DNA of 64,000 nt from assembly GCA_012516075.1 (NCBI GenBank), contig JAAYXE010000180.1:1-64000 (forward strand), given 5' to 3'. The notes under the pieces are model-generated. The model made no database searches, was not told the DNA's origin, and worked only from the letters and a program-made list of their open reading frames with translations. How positions within the stretch are numbered: the stretch's first letter is position 1; each line of letters opens with the position of its first letter. Of the stretch, positions 16,777 to 25,671 are shown piece after piece. Both the position numbers and the translations under genes were made by a program. This DNA comes from Chloroflexota bacterium (GTDB lineage: Bacteria > Chloroflexota > Anaerolineae > Anaerolineales > UBA4823).

Positions 16777-17895
16777 TCACACCCCGTACATCTTGTAGCA
16801 GTGCCGGCAGGGCAGGGGCGGGTCGGGCAGCAGCTCCTCTTCCTGATCCCCCGAGAGGTAAGCAAATGCTGCCAGCGGGTCGCTGGATATATTGCGGCGT
16901 TGAAAGATTTCGATGAACTCCTGGCGGGCCTTACCGTTCATCACCTTCTCCAATCCCTGGCGCACATCCCCGAAGCGAACCGCTGGCGTCGGGTGCGGCT
17001 GACCGAGGAAATCACGCGGGATATCGCCGTCCAGCGTCAGGCCCATTAATACGCAGGGCGCGACCTCGCCGCGGTGGTTGATGAACACGGTGTCCAGCGG
17101 GTTCGCGTCGCACACCAGCACCTGGCTTTCCATGACCAGCGGGTAGATGTTGAGCCGGATTCCCGTGCGCTGGGCTGTGCGGCGGGCTCGGGACAGGATG
17201 GCCTCTTTGTGTGCATCCATCCGGTCGGAGAAAGCACGCATCTGGTCCAGGGCAAGGTTCGGTGTATAGGTGAGATTTGTGGCCACCGCTTCGTCAGCGC
17301 CCAGTTCGGCAGACAGGCGCACGAACTCGGGCAGTTCGTGCAGGTTGTCGGCCATCATCAGGTAGTGGATTTCGATCCACAGGTCCGTGTACCCCCCTTT
17401 TGCCTTCAAGTCTGCCAGGCGTTCCACATTCCTGCGCAGCAGGTCCCAATCCGAGTTCACACGCGTGGACTGGTGCGTGGCGCGGGTGGCACCGGAGAAA
17501 GAAATGGAGATCAGGTTCAGGCCCGATTCGAGGATCTGATGGGCGGCTTTCTCGTCGAGCAGCTTGCCGTTGGTCGTAAAGCCGGTGCGGCAGCCCTTTT
17601 CCTTCGCCAGGCGCACCATCTCCCACAGGTCGGGGGGCAGGATGGGCTCGCCCCAGCCCTGCAGGTAGACGAGTTCGAATTCACTCAGGCAGGGGACAAT
17701 GTATTCCCGGTAAAGGCTGAGGGGCATTTCACCGCGCTGCAGCGAGCCGGCGAGCTGGGTTTGCACACAAAAGATGCAGTCCATGTGGCAGAGCGTGGTG
17801 GTTTCGATCTGTGCCACACGGAACGGCCGCTGTGCCGGCTGCGTCTGCTCTTTTTTATGCGGAAAGAAGCGGGGGATCAGGTCAGTGAGCTTCAT
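16777..17895 (-). CDS. radical SAM/SPASM-type protein
   Basis: The 372-residue protein carries the radical SAM CxxxCxxC in TTLCHMDCIFC, a GWGEPILPP glycine-rich SAM-binding stretch, FTTNGKLLD, and C-terminal cysteines (VAPCVLMG, CRHCYK) typical of SPASM/twitch auxiliary clusters. I chose the ATG at 17895, which overlaps the hemA stop by 14 bases, giving tight coupling. It ends the dsr/siroheme run. The family resembles AhbC/AhbD/NirJ-like haem enzymes in layout, and position after hemA and the siroheme amidase fits tetrapyrrole work, but the substrate is inferred from context only. Confidence 0.78.
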   Translation of the reverse strand: MKLTDLIPRFFPHKKEQTQPAQRPFRVAQIETTTLCHMDCIFCVQTQLAGSLQRGEMPLSLYREYIVPCLSEFELVYLQGWGEPILPPDLWEMVRLAKEKGCRTGFTTNGKLLDEKAAHQILESGLNLISISFSGATRATHQSTRVNSDWDLLRRNVERLADLKAKGGYTDLWIEIHYLMMADNLHELPEFVRLSAELGADEAVATNLTYTPNLALDQMRAFSDRMDAHKEAILSRARRTAQRTGIRLNIYPLVMESQVLVCDANPLDTVFINHRGEVAPCVLMGLTLDGDIPRDFLGQPHPTPAVRFGDVRQGLEKVMNGKARQEFIEIFQRRNISSDPLAAFAYLSGDQEEELLPDPPLPCRHCYKMYGV

Positions 17896-19204
17896 CGCCG
17901 GCGTTTGAGAGATCAAACAACTGCCGCACCATCTCTGCGTACTCTTCCCAGGGAACCTGTGCCGGGGGGTGCTTTAGACCCTGGATCGGTGCGTGCAGCA
18001 TTTTACCGACAATTGCAGCCCCCATCGCCTTCACCAGTCGTTCCTGGCGGGGAGTCAGATCGCCCATGCGGCGCAGGGTCTGCTCCACCTGCTGGCAGCA
18101 GATGGCATCGGCCTGCTCGCGCAGCTCCTGGATCAACGGAACGGCGCGGCGCGAGATGAGCCATTCGTTGAATGCGCTGGCCTCCTCATGGACGATGTCC
18201 TCGGCGGCCTGGCGTGCTTCCTGTGTGAACGGGATCTCGGCGCAGGCGGTATCCTCCAGCCCGTCGATATCGACCAGACAGACGCCCGGAAGGTTACCAA
18301 TCTCGGGGTCGGCGTCGCGCGGCACGGCCAGGTCGGCAATCAGGAGCGGGCGCTGCGGCCGGGCGGCCATCGCTTTACTCACCGCGTCGGTGTGCAGCAC
18401 GGTGTGCGGGGCTCCGGTGGAGCAGATGACGATATCGGCTGCGGTCAGAACTTCATTTAGCGCGTCGAAGTGGACGGCCCTGGCCTGAGCTCTGCTGCCC
18501 AGAGACCGGGCTACCGATACCGCCCGGTCGTAGGTGCGGTTGGCCACCAGGATGCAGGTCAGGCCGGCCTGCACCAGCGCACGAGCTGTGAGGGAACTGA
18601 TTTTTCCGGCCCCGACGATGAGCGCTGTATGCTTCGAAAGGCAGCCCAGATACCTCTCGGCGAGCTGCACCACCACGGTAGCCACCGAGCGGCCGGCGCG
18701 CCCGATCTCGGTTTCTGATCGCACGCGCTTGCCGGCCTGCACGGCGAGGCGGAACAGCGTGCTCAGGATGTGGCCGCTGCTGCCAGCCTCCTGAGCGATC
18801 TCGCCCGCCTGGCGCACCTGCCCGAGGATCTCGTTTTCGCCCAGGATCAGGGATTCCAGGCCGGCTGCGACTCGCAGCAGGTGTTCGACGGCCTGCTGGT
18901 CTGTGTAAACGTACAGCAGGTCGGCCAGCGCGGCCGGCGACAGGCCGGTCGAGCGGGCCAGGCAGCCGCGGATCCAGCTTTCGGCAGCGGCAAGATCCTT
19001 CGCCGCGGCGTAAACTTCGGTGCGGTTGCAGGTGGAGAGCAGCACGGCCTCGCTGAGCGGGCTGCTGTCTGCGGCAGCCTCATCCGGTTGACCGGTGAGG
19101 GCCCGCAAAAGGTGAGGGATGCGCTCGCGGCTGAAGGCCAGCCGCTCGCGCACACTCAGGGCGGCGAACTGGTGGCTGACTCCCACAACCAGCAAACGGG
19201 TCAT
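17882..19204 (-). CDS. hemA: glutamyl-tRNA reductase
   Basis: HemA reduces glutamyl-tRNA to glutamate-1-semialdehyde, the first committed step of tetrapyrrole synthesis. The 440-residue protein has VVGVSHQFAALSVRERLAF at the start, the catalytic Cys59 in LLSTCNRTEVYA, LILGENEILGQVRQA, a NADPH-binding VGAGKISSLTARAL and the C-terminal dimerisation helices. The ATG at 19204 overlaps the stop of the CbiA-family gene (ATGA); an in-frame longer reading has no homology and would run deep into that gene. Its place directly after the siroheme amidase, inside the dsr run, indicates a dedicated supply of siroheme for DsrAB. Confidence 0.95.
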   Translation of the reverse strand: MTRLLVVGVSHQFAALSVRERLAFSRERIPHLLRALTGQPDEAAADSSPLSEAVLLSTCNRTEVYAAAKDLAAAESWIRGCLARSTGLSPAALADLLYVYTDQQAVEHLLRVAAGLESLILGENEILGQVRQAGEIAQEAGSSGHILSTLFRLAVQAGKRVRSETEIGRAGRSVATVVVQLAERYLGCLSKHTALIVGAGKISSLTARALVQAGLTCILVANRTYDRAVSVARSLGSRAQARAVHFDALNEVLTAADIVICSTGAPHTVLHTDAVSKAMAARPQRPLLIADLAVPRDADPEIGNLPGVCLVDIDGLEDTACAEIPFTQEARQAAEDIVHEEASAFNEWLISRRAVPLIQELREQADAICCQQVEQTLRRMGDLTPRQERLVKAMGAAIVGKMLHAPIQGLKHPPAQVPWEEYAEMVRQLFDLSNAGDEAH

Positions 19205-20763
19205 TGCCGGACCTCCCCGGGCAGTGCGGTAGAATATACCGCCTGGCCGCTGGCGAAAGCGCGGGCGCGCTGCACAAACCCGGGCGCCCAATCGGAGGCG
19301 CCTGCGGCATGCAGGTGCGTATAGCCTGCCAGTACGTTGTGCACCGTCAGTCCGTCTTTCGCCGCGCCCAGCCCTTTGCCCTTCAGCAGGTTGTAGGCTG
19401 CCGGAGTGTCGGGATCGAAGTCCACCAGGCGCGACTGGTGGAACTCGTGACCGCGCACCAGCGTACCCTGGGGCAGGAACGGGTTGTCTGCGGCTACCTG
19501 CGCCAGGATGTAGCCGTGCCCCTGCGGGCGAGAGGTCATTTCGACCTCGAAAGGCAGCACGCCCACCATTGCACTCGAGCGGCCTTTCCAGTGCAGCCTG
19601 CGCGTCAGGTACATCATCCCGCCGCACTCGGCGTACACCGGCAGCCCGTCTTCCACGGCGCGGCGCACATCTAGCATCAGCGTGCGGTTCGCGGAAAGCT
19701 CATCCATGAACATCTCCGGAAAGCCGCCGCCGATGTAGAGCGCCGAGATATCGGGCAGTTGAGGCGTGTGCATTGAATCGATGTAGACCAGACGTGCTCC
19801 GGCCTCTTCCAGCGCTTCCAGGTTTTCGGGGTAATAGAAGGAGAAAGCCCGGTCGCGAATCACGCCGATCGTCACCGGAGAGGTGTTCCCGGCCTGTATC
19901 GAAGCCGTCTCCCCGGCACTCAGGGCGGGTGCCCGGCGTGCAATGGTGAGGATCTGGTCCAGATCCAGATATTGTTCGGCGGCCTGACGGCAGGCTTCCA
20001 GGACGGGCAGCAGGCCTTCGTCTTCATCGCGCGGCACCAGGCCCAGGTGGCGGTCCGGGATGGTCAGGTTTTCCCGGCGCGGCAGGGCGCCCACGACGGG
20101 GATACCGCACGCGCTCTCCACTGCCTGTCGCAGCCTGGCTTCGTGCTTGCTGTGGGCGACGTTGTTCAGAATGACGCCCGCAACCGGCGTATCCGGCTCA
20201 AAGGTCTGATAACCGTGGACCATGGCGGCAGTGCTGCGCGTCATGCGCGCTGTGTTGACCACCAGCAGGACCGGCGCCTGAAGCACGCGCGCCACCGCTG
20301 CTGTTGACCCACCGCCCAGTGGATCAGCATGAAATGGAGTCTGGCCCTCTTCGACTGCAGCAGCCCCGTCGGGCAGTTCGGGCATGCTGCTGTCGTACAG
20401 GCCGTGATTGCCTTCAATCAGGCAAATGTCAGCCTCACGAGCGCCTTTGAGGAACTCGGATCGCAGGCGCTCGTGAGTGGCATGGAAAAATGGATCCAGT
20501 GACCGGCAGAGACGACCGGCAGCCGCGCTCAACCAGGATGGATCAATATAGTCGGGCCCTTTTTTGAACGGCTGTACCTTCAGGCCGCGTACAGCCAGCG
20601 CTGCGCACAGGCCCAGGGAGACGGTCGTTTTGCCGCTTCGCCCCTGAGGTGCAGTGAGCACAATGCGGGGCACAGGGGCAGGAGATGAGGAGCCCATAGG
20701 AGAAACAGTGGTGTGTGCGAGGGAACCTTCTGCCGGAAACTCAGGCTCGCCTCGTGCTGTCAT
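19201..20763 (-). CDS. dsrN: CbiA/CobB-family amidase, probable siroheme amide synthase DsrN
   Basis: The 520-residue protein matches cobyrinic acid a,c-diamide synthase. It has a P-loop-like APQGRSGKTTVSLGL near residue 38, PFKKGPDYIDPSWL, LIEGNHGLYD, an NVAHSKHEARLR stretch, and a C-terminal class I glutamine amidotransferase domain with catalytic Cys in YAECGGMMYL and a late GYTHLH histidine. In organisms with DsrAB the same family (DsrN) is known to amidate siroheme. The position between a ferredoxin and hemA in the dsr run, with no other cobalamin genes in sight, makes DsrN the better reading than cobalamin CbiA. The first 22 residues are atypical, so the start could be later (ATG at 20697). 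Confidence 0.82.
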   Translation of the reverse strand: MTARGEPEFPAEGSLAHTTVSPMGSSSPAPVPRIVLTAPQGRSGKTTVSLGLCAALAVRGLKVQPFKKGPDYIDPSWLSAAAGRLCRSLDPFFHATHERLRSEFLKGAREADICLIEGNHGLYDSSMPELPDGAAAVEEGQTPFHADPLGGGSTAAVARVLQAPVLLVVNTARMTRSTAAMVHGYQTFEPDTPVAGVILNNVAHSKHEARLRQAVESACGIPVVGALPRRENLTIPDRHLGLVPRDEDEGLLPVLEACRQAAEQYLDLDQILTIARRAPALSAGETASIQAGNTSPVTIGVIRDRAFSFYYPENLEALEEAGARLVYIDSMHTPQLPDISALYIGGGFPEMFMDELSANRTLMLDVRRAVEDGLPVYAECGGMMYLTRRLHWKGRSSAMVGVLPFEVEMTSRPQGHGYILAQVAADNPFLPQGTLVRGHEFHQSRLVDFDPDTPAAYNLLKGKGLGAAKDGLTVHNVLAGYTHLHAAGASDWAPGFVQRARAFASGQAVYSTALPGEVRQ

Positions 20764-20964
20764 TTAATATTCGGTAACAGTAATTGCGCCCTCAGGGCAG
20801 CTCGCTTCACAGGAGAGGCAGCCGATGCAGTCGTTGGGGTCGCCGGTATACATGGCGATCTTCTTACCGTCCTCCTCAACGAGCGACAGCCCTTCCACAG
20901 AGCAGTTCTCCACACAGTCGCCACAGCCCTGGCAAAGGTCAGTGTCCACGGTTACGATATACAT
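20764..20964 (-). CDS. 2[4Fe-4S] ferredoxin
   Basis: This 66-residue protein has two clusters' worth of cysteines: CQGCGDCVENC near residues 11-21 and CIGCLSCEASCP near 46-57, the classic bacterial dicluster arrangement. It should be a small cytoplasmic electron carrier. A strong GGAGGT precedes the ATG, and its stop is immediately followed by the start of the CbiA-family gene. In dsr clusters such ferredoxins can pass electrons to or from sulfite reductase or radical SAM enzymes; which partner it serves here is not shown. Confidence 0.9.
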   Translation of the reverse strand: MYIVTVDTDLCQGCGDCVENCSVEGLSLVEEDGKKIAMYTGDPNDCIGCLSCEASCPEGAITVTEY

Positions 20965-21077
20965 GGGAGTACCTCCGTTTTTCTTTCGATTCTAAGTCTG
21001 GAGCGCATACCATGCGCTTACTTTATTGCAAACAGGCAGTTTGTGCCCGATTTCACAAGTATTTTACCCTATTTTCT

Positions 21078-21455
21078 CTAAAATGTAAGGACCAGATCGG
21101 CATCCAATCCCGCAGTGATGAGATAGTTCGGGCCGACCAGGTTATCGACCTCGTCGATCAAATCATCGGCGGTCATGTCGTTCATTTTCATCGCGGCATC
21201 GCAGACATTCAGGCTCACGCCTGAAGCAACGGCACGCTCCAGGAAGCTGCGCACCGTGCGCCCGCCTTCTGTGGGGCAGATCTGCTCGGCCACGCCCTGC
21301 TTGACGAGTAGTGCGCCGTGCAGGATGAAACATATGCTCACCTCTGCCCCCAGCCGGGCGGCTTTTTCCGCAAAGAAGAACGGTGCCGAGCAGCGCTCCG
21401 GGGCTTCGGGGCCGTGCGTGGCAACAATCAATACTTTCTTACCTTTCGGGTCCAT
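21078..21455 (-). CDS. DsrE/DsrF-family protein
   Basis: The 125-residue protein has the DsrE-like fold signature: KKVLIVATHGPEAPERCSAPFFFAEKAARLGAEV at the start, a long central helix, and a conserved cysteine in LNVCDAAMKMNDM near residue 84. DsrE family proteins carry persulfides or act as subunits near the membrane complexes of sulfur metabolism. It is a single copy, not a DsrEFH trio, so it is not evidence of sulfur oxidation. It starts directly after the stop of the second HdrD-like gene, indicating co-expression with that membrane module. Confidence 0.78.
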   Translation of the reverse strand: MDPKGKKVLIVATHGPEAPERCSAPFFFAEKAARLGAEVSICFILHGALLVKQGVAEQICPTEGGRTVRSFLERAVASGVSLNVCDAAMKMNDMTADDLIDEVDNLVGPNYLITAGLDADLVLTF

Positions 21456-21456
21456 T

Positions 21457-22782
21457 TTATTGCTTCTTCCACACGATCGCCGCTGAAGTCAGCTCGCTGA
21501 GGTTCTGGATCTTTACATCGAGCTTGTAGTGGCGTTTGATTTCATCCAGCTGGTCCAGGCAGTTGTGGCAGGAGGTGGCCACGATTTTGGCGCCGGTGGC
21601 TGCGATCTGATCGGCTTTTGCCTTTGCCGCTGCCATGCGCTCTTTGGCGAAGTCGGTCATCGAAAGCATGCCGCCCCCGCCGCCGCAGCAGTAGTTTTCG
21701 ACGCCGTGCGGGGTCATCTCAACAAAGTCGGTGCAGACATGGCGCAGCACGTAGCGCGGCTCATCGACAATGCCGCCGTTCCTGGCCTGGTTGCAGGGGT
21801 CATGGAAGGTAACCCGCTGGCTGTTCACGGTGGGATCCAGCTCGAAGCGCTTTTCGTAAATGTACTGCGCCTGCAGTTCGACAAAGCTCATCACCCGGAA
21901 CGGATAGCCGTGACCGACCCAGTTCTCGCCTTCCCAGCGCTGGGAGCGGTAGCCGTGACCACATTCCGCCATCACGAGCACATCGGCGCGCAGATGGTTG
22001 ACGGCTCTCTCCAGGTTCTGGGCGAGCTTCTTTGCAGCGGCGTCATCGCCGTTGAAGAGGGCGTAGTTGGTGGCGTCCCAGCTCTCAGTGCTCAGTGTCC
22101 AGTTCTCGCCGGCGGCGTTGAAAATCTTTGCGGCTGCCTGAAGCAGGTAAGGGAAGTACTTCACTTCGCGCGGGTTCAGGGTGTATACAACCCGGGCGCC
22201 TTTCTTGTCGAGGGGAATTTTAACGCTGGGGTCATCCAGCTCGGCCTGCAGCTCTTCTTCCATCCACTCGACGGTCTCCACGAAATCTTCCGTGGTGACG
22301 CCCATGTTGTTGCCCGTCTCCAGGTGTACGTTGACGGTCGCTTTCAGCCCTTCGGGGGTCATGTCCATGGCGGTGAGCATAGCGCGTGCCGTGCGCATGA
22401 TCAGGCGGGTGTCCACACCCATGGGGCAGTTGATCACGCAGCGCCCGCACATGGTGCAGCTGCCATAGGCGGTGAGCAGCAGCATCTCCACCATCTCCTG
22501 GTCCAGGTCCGCGGCGGCGATCCAGCCAGGAGCGGATTTGCCCAGCGGGTCCTCCAGGCGGCGGTAAATTTTGCGCAGCTGCTCAGCGCGGAAAGCGGGG
22601 ACGTGTTCCGGTTTGGGGTTGGAAACGTAATAATGGCAGGATTCGGCGCACAGTCCGCAGCGCACGCACACCTCTAATGAGGCCTTGAGCTGGCGGTTCA
22701 TGCGTTTGCGCAGCACTTCCAGCCCGGCAGCCATTTTTTCGGGGGTCAGTTGAAAGCGTTCAGCAGTAAATCGTTCGTCCAT
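21457..22782 (-). CDS. second DsrK/TmcB-like (HdrD family) iron-sulfur protein
   Basis: The 441-residue protein repeats the DsrK plan. It has a first [4Fe-4S] motif CVRCGLCAESC (Cys39, 42, 45, 49), a second CTMCGRCVINCP near residue 120, and a C-terminal CCG domain (DPCNQAR, YCCGGGGG, SCHNC) able to bind the noncubane cluster of heterodisulfide reductase HdrD. It is a clear paralogue of the dsrK product encoded at 31.5-32.9 kb but belongs to a different module, being paired with the cytochrome b-like gene 7 bp upstream. TmcB of the Tmc complex is the nearest named analogue. GAGGT lies before the ATG. Confidence 0.88.
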   Translation of the reverse strand: MDERFTAERFQLTPEKMAAGLEVLRKRMNRQLKASLEVCVRCGLCAESCHYYVSNPKPEHVPAFRAEQLRKIYRRLEDPLGKSAPGWIAAADLDQEMVEMLLLTAYGSCTMCGRCVINCPMGVDTRLIMRTARAMLTAMDMTPEGLKATVNVHLETGNNMGVTTEDFVETVEWMEEELQAELDDPSVKIPLDKKGARVVYTLNPREVKYFPYLLQAAAKIFNAAGENWTLSTESWDATNYALFNGDDAAAKKLAQNLERAVNHLRADVLVMAECGHGYRSQRWEGENWVGHGYPFRVMSFVELQAQYIYEKRFELDPTVNSQRVTFHDPCNQARNGGIVDEPRYVLRHVCTDFVEMTPHGVENYCCGGGGGMLSMTDFAKERMAAAKAKADQIAATGAKIVATSCHNCLDQLDEIKRHYKLDVKIQNLSELTSAAIVWKKQ

Positions 22783-22789
22783 GGATACC

Positions 22790-23431
22790 TCACTCCGCGT
22801 ATTTGCTGCGAGACTGTCCGATCACACCGCGGTGTCCAAAATGAGCGCCGAAAAAGAATTTCGAGTAGAAGAAATACACGCAGTGACGGATTTTGCTGAG
22901 TGGGATGTACGCGCCCATGAACGCCGTCACCAGGTAGAAGAAGGGCAGCGCGGCAGGCGCAAGCAGACTGACAAAAGCCCCGGTGATAAACAGGGAGCAG
23001 ACGAAAACCGAGAAATAATCGTCCGGGATGCTCAGGGCACGTTCGTTGGCGCCGTGCAGGCGAATGGCAATTCCGGCGAAGCCAGCCAGTGCGCCGGCCC
23101 CGGTGACCAGCACCAGAACGACCTTCAGAGCCTGATGAAACTGGTCGATCCACGGGCTGGCAAAGAGCACGCCAAATGCCGTGAAGATACCGACATGGAA
23201 CAGGATACCCCGGATGTACAGTAACCAGTGCAGGCGGGTGCTTTCCTTTTCCCAGGGCGCCATACCCAGCGTGAAGGCGTAAAGGATCCCGCGCCCGGCC
23301 CTGCCGCGCTCGCGCGAAAGGTCCTTTTTAAAGGGGCGGTTCATGATGTCACCGAGCCGCATGAGGATGCCGATCAACCCCAGAACCAGGCCGGCAGCGG
23401 CGATCCATCGAGTGGTAACAATCCAATCCAT
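22790..23431 (-). CDS. cytochrome b-type membrane subunit (TmcC/DsrM-like)
   Basis: The 213-residue protein has about five membrane helices and histidines within them (for example RLHWLLYIRGILFHVG and the C-terminal KIRHCVYFF), as in NarI/DsrM-like b-type cytochromes that exchange electrons with menaquinone. The start at 23431 is preceded by AAGGAG; an in-frame reading to 23497 adds unlikely sequence. Seven bases separate it from the HdrD-like gene downstream, so the pair forms a DsrMK-like quinone/Fe-S module. Which haem ligands are used cannot be settled from sequence alone. Confidence 0.82.
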   Translation of the reverse strand: MDWIVTTRWIAAAGLVLGLIGILMRLGDIMNRPFKKDLSRERGRAGRGILYAFTLGMAPWEKESTRLHWLLYIRGILFHVGIFTAFGVLFASPWIDQFHQALKVVLVLVTGAGALAGFAGIAIRLHGANERALSIPDDYFSVFVCSLFITGAFVSLLAPAALPFFYLVTAFMGAYIPLSKIRHCVYFFYSKFFFGAHFGHRGVIGQSRSKYAE

Positions 23432-23506
23432 TAACCTTTCTCCTTGTTCAAGTATCCTGTGGAGTCTGACGCTTCTGTAACAAAGGCCAGACTCCACAGG
23501 GAAGGT

Positions 23507-25660
23507 TTATTTCACAGAAATGCTTTCGGCAGCCTCAAATGCCTGCTGCACAGCAAGCTGGACGTATTCGGCGCCCAGGTTTTCGACTTCTTGAGCCAGC
23601 GCAAGCGAGGCTTCCGCCGGGGCAAGGGTATCGCCGCGTACGCGGGCGGCCAGGGCCATTCCCAGAGCACGGTCAAACAACTCCGGATCACCCGTCGCGC
23701 GTGCCAGCGCTGCCAGCACCGGGGCTTTATCGGCCTCGCTGTCCAGTTCATCCAGCACCAGCATGGCTTTCTGCGGGTCGCTGTCGGCCAGCGCCAGGGC
23801 CAGGTCTTTCAGCGGGGATGTCTCGCTCAACTTCACGCCCTCCCCAGCCTGAACGACCTGCCAGGCAGCCTCATAACTGCCCAGAGCGATCAGCGCGCTC
23901 ACTCGCTCGTAAGGCGATTCGATCTGCAGGGCCAGGTTTTCATCGCCTCTGCTGACGGCGATACGGCGCAGGGCGCGGTCGCGCAGCGCGGGGACCTGGA
24001 TCTGCGCGGCGCGGTCTGCGTCGCCCCAGGAAGCGGCGATGGCTTCCTGCGCCCGGGCCCGCTCATAGGGATCTGTAATGCGCAGCGCTTCCTGCCAGGC
24101 GGCCTCGTACTGCCCGGTGTAGAGCAGGGCAGCTGTGCGCGCCCCGGGATAAGCAGCGCTGATCGAAGCGGCAGCATCGGGGTCTCCGGCAGCGGCAGCC
24201 AGATCAGCCAGGGCGTATGCCTGAGCAGCCCCTTCCACACCCTGCAGGACTTCCCGCGCCTGGTTGAAATAGCTCTTATCTTTCGCGGCCGCACCGATCT
24301 CGCGCAGCAGGCGGGCCTGCTGAACCGGGTCGCTAACATCTGCGGCGGCTTCCGCAGCTTCTTGGAACAAGCCCGGGTCGCCGGCGATCACAGCGATCTC
24401 ACGCAGGCCCCAGGAGCGCAGCGCCGGGTCTTTCACCAGGGAAAGGACTTCCAGGCCTTTCTCCACGTCGATCTCGGCCCAGACGACGGCCAGCGCGCGC
24501 CGGTCCAGATCGCGGTACGGCTGCTCTTCCGCCTGGCTCTGGATCAGGGCTTTCTCGAGCAGCGCGACAGCCTGCTGTGGATCGACGTCCAGCCATTCAT
24601 AGGCAGCCAGGCGCAGGCCCCAGGTGCGGGCAACCGCTGCTTTGAGCTCAGAAGAGAGCAGGTTCGCCTTCTCCAGGCTGACATCCGAACCAGTGCTGAT
24701 CTCATAGGCCGCGGCCGCAGCGCCCCATACCGCAGCGCTGTTCTGATAGGTGTAATCGGCCATCGCCAGGCTGGATTCCAGCGCCCGTGCGGCAAAGTCG
24801 GGGTCATCCGAGGCGCGAAGGGCACCGATGCGGGCGCTTTCCCAGATGCGCGCCTGGGCGCGTCCCTCTGTGTCTGCGGCGCGCCCGCCTTCATCCAGCA
24901 CGGCCTGCACAGCCTGCTCCTCTTCCGTAGAGACGTCCTCCACAGATGGTACCCGGAAGATCGGCATGGCGAAAAGGGCGAAGATGACCAGTAGACTCAG
25001 GATGGCCGGCGCGCTGACCAGACCGCGCAGCTCACGGGTGGAATACTTCACCATCTTATGGGTGTTGATGAAGCCCCAGGCCAGGGAAGCGACCACCACA
25101 AGGGTCACGGCGATGCCGCCGATCAGCACCCAGCGGCTCTGCTGGCTGTCGACCAGCCCGCTGTACTGGTTATAGACTTTGCCCAGGCTGTAGCGCACGA
25201 CCTGAGCCTGCGATGCAAAGGCCTCCTGGCTGTCCACCGGCAGATCGAGCAGGCGGTTGTAACCCTGCAGCGTGGAGGCATAGCGGGTGTTTACCTTTGC
25301 GACTGCCTCTGAAGCTGGCAGCCCGGCGGCGATCCGGTCGATGCCCAGCAGCACCCGCTCGGTGTAATACACTTCTTCGTGGATGTTATTGATGGCCGGG
25401 CAGGGGTTCACGGCCTCGCGGTCGATGGTACCTGTCCAGCGAGCGGCGTCCGCCAGGCGTTCATCGCCGGGCGTGTGGCATTCAACACAGTAGTTCCCCG
25501 GGGGCAGGGCTGCCCCGGGCCCGGATGCGGCAGCCGAACCGGTTACGGGGCCGGCAGCCTGCACCGTCTGTCCCTGTGCCAGCGCCATTAGGCCAAGGCT
25601 GGCAAATAATCCGACCACCACGATAAATGAGAGGCTAAAGAGTGCTTTCGATAATTTCAT
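23507..25660 (-). CDS. membrane c-type cytochrome with long helical-repeat tail
   Basis: This 717-residue protein is unlike any named subunit I recognise. It has an N-terminal hydrophobic segment (about 8-28) that may be a signal anchor, one haem-binding CVECH (residues 58-62), then a charged helical part. Two membrane helices follow at about 177-198 and 216-234. The last 470 residues are Ala/Leu-rich helical repeats of TPR/HEAT style, with DP/GDP turns recurring every 25-35 residues. If the first segment is a signal anchor, the haem is outside and the repeat tail, after two more helices, is also outside. It lies between the NrfD-like module and the second DsrMK-like pair, so it may be a scaffold. 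Confidence 0.75.
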   Translation of the reverse strand: MKLSKALFSLSFIVVVGLFASLGLMALAQGQTVQAAGPVTGSAAASGPGAALPPGNYCVECHTPGDERLADAARWTGTIDREAVNPCPAINNIHEEVYYTERVLLGIDRIAAGLPASEAVAKVNTRYASTLQGYNRLLDLPVDSQEAFASQAQVVRYSLGKVYNQYSGLVDSQQSRWVLIGGIAVTLVVVASLAWGFINTHKMVKYSTRELRGLVSAPAILSLLVIFALFAMPIFRVPSVEDVSTEEEQAVQAVLDEGGRAADTEGRAQARIWESARIGALRASDDPDFAARALESSLAMADYTYQNSAAVWGAAAAAYEISTGSDVSLEKANLLSSELKAAVARTWGLRLAAYEWLDVDPQQAVALLEKALIQSQAEEQPYRDLDRRALAVVWAEIDVEKGLEVLSLVKDPALRSWGLREIAVIAGDPGLFQEAAEAAADVSDPVQQARLLREIGAAAKDKSYFNQAREVLQGVEGAAQAYALADLAAAAGDPDAAASISAAYPGARTAALLYTGQYEAAWQEALRITDPYERARAQEAIAASWGDADRAAQIQVPALRDRALRRIAVSRGDENLALQIESPYERVSALIALGSYEAAWQVVQAGEGVKLSETSPLKDLALALADSDPQKAMLVLDELDSEADKAPVLAALARATGDPELFDRALGMALAARVRGDTLAPAEASLALAQEVENLGAEYVQLAVQQAFEAAESISVK

Positions 25661-25671
25661 CATCCGGCCTC

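Noticed and set aside
19205-19627. N-terminal extension of hemA
   Set aside because: The extra 141 residues lie wholly within the CbiA-family gene in another frame; HemA homology starts at the ATG at 19204.
21078-21455. DsrE-like gene as evidence of sulfur oxidation (DsrEFH)
   Set aside because: It is a single gene without dsrF and dsrH partners, and dsrD plus the lack of dsrL point to reduction.
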